Of a stretch of 62,884 nt of DNA, positions 62,818-62,884 are shown piece after piece. The stretch is taken from NCBI RefSeq assembly GCF_003993775.1, contig NZ_RJRZ01000021.1, forward strand, positions 1-62,884, written 5' to 3'. The position numbers and the translations under genes were made by a program. Below the pieces are notes generated by a model. That model was not told the DNA's origin, did no database searches, and saw nothing but the letters and a program-made list of their open reading frames with translations. This DNA is from Frigidibacter oleivorans (GTDB lineage: Bacteria; Pseudomonadota; Alphaproteobacteria; Rhodobacterales; Rhodobacteraceae). Each line of letters opens with the position of its first letter. The first letter of the stretch is position 1.

Positions 62818-62884
62818 GATATGCGGGCGGTTTGGTCTGTTTCGACGGACGAAGCTCTTGCATATCGGCTCACTAGCCTTCTGG
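62818..62884 (+). ncRNA. 5' leader of 16S precursor rRNA (partial, runs off the window)
   Basis: GATATGC (62818-62824) pairs with GCATATC (62860-62866) to form a stem directly after boxA, as in rhodobacterial rrn leaders, where such stems take part in processing. The 16S gene itself is not reached within the window; its start should lie shortly beyond the right edge. Confidence 0.72.

Noticed and set aside
1-62884. Horizontally acquired island, prophage or IS elements
   Set aside because: Base composition and codon use look uniform by eye, and no transposase, integrase, phage genes or attachment repeats beside the tRNA were found.

Overview
The window is high-GC, densely packed alphaproteobacterial DNA. 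It most likely comes from the Rhodobacterales (Paracoccus/Rhodobacter-like, Paracoccaceae). The support is an ECF11-type rpoE-chrR pair, an AztD-type zinc chaperone, the cysteine-poor type B L36, a DinB with an N-terminal zinc ribbon, the rsmB-heparinase-purH-lspA-M16 gene order, and characteristic small families (DUF6525, DUF1674, DUF3035). It reads as chromosomal. I see no IS element, prophage, integrase or CRISPR array.

Layout. 1-11.2 kb: C-terminal part of ftsK, lolA, a small lytic transglycosylase, hspQ, a STAS/HATPase partner-switching pair, thiolase, dapB, rbfA, a phosphodiester glycosidase, truB, a glycosyltransferase and a 1-Cys peroxiredoxin. 11.2-18.8 kb: a zinc-linked region. It holds a DUF6525 protein coupled to a ZigA-type CobW GTPase behind a Zur-box-like palindrome, an atypical Nramp-family transporter, alaE and pnp, then aztD with a related palindrome, inserted in opposite orientation between pnp and rpsO. 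18.9-24.2 kb: an RTX protein, an aldehyde dehydrogenase, and a minus-strand run (DUF1622, an unrecognised 195-residue protein, an RluA-type synthase, a free-Met-sulfoxide reductase, DUF1674). 24.3-35 kb: plus-strand housekeeping genes rsmB, heparinase II/III, purH, lspA, DUF3035, two M16 peptidases and mutL.

35-39.3 kb: the singlet-oxygen-type stress module. rpoE-chrR (minus) and a FAD oxidoreductase-DUF1365-SDR operon (plus) diverge from a spacer holding two TGATCC-N18 promoters, one facing each way. This ChrR lacks two of the four zinc ligands known in the Rhodobacter sphaeroides protein.

39.3-52.2 kb: a saccharopine-dehydrogenase-like enzyme and a response regulator/hybrid kinase pair (minus) diverge from a seven-gene importer and CoA-ligase operon (plus) plus one small membrane ORF: acyl-CoA ligase, LivG, LivH, small membrane ORF, LivM, substrate-binding protein, LivF, and a PaaK-like protein whose AMP-binding P-loop is replaced. 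The substrate is unknown. I consider this the most interesting uncharacterised system here.

52.2-62.9 kb: rpmJ (type B), tRNA-Val(GAC), an N-formylglutamate amidohydrolase family gene, dinB, SPFH/NfeD, pyrF behind two tiny ORFs, clpB and msrPQ. The last ~260 bases hold an rRNA operon promoter, boxA and an RNase III-type leader stem, so a 16S rRNA gene should begin just past the right edge.
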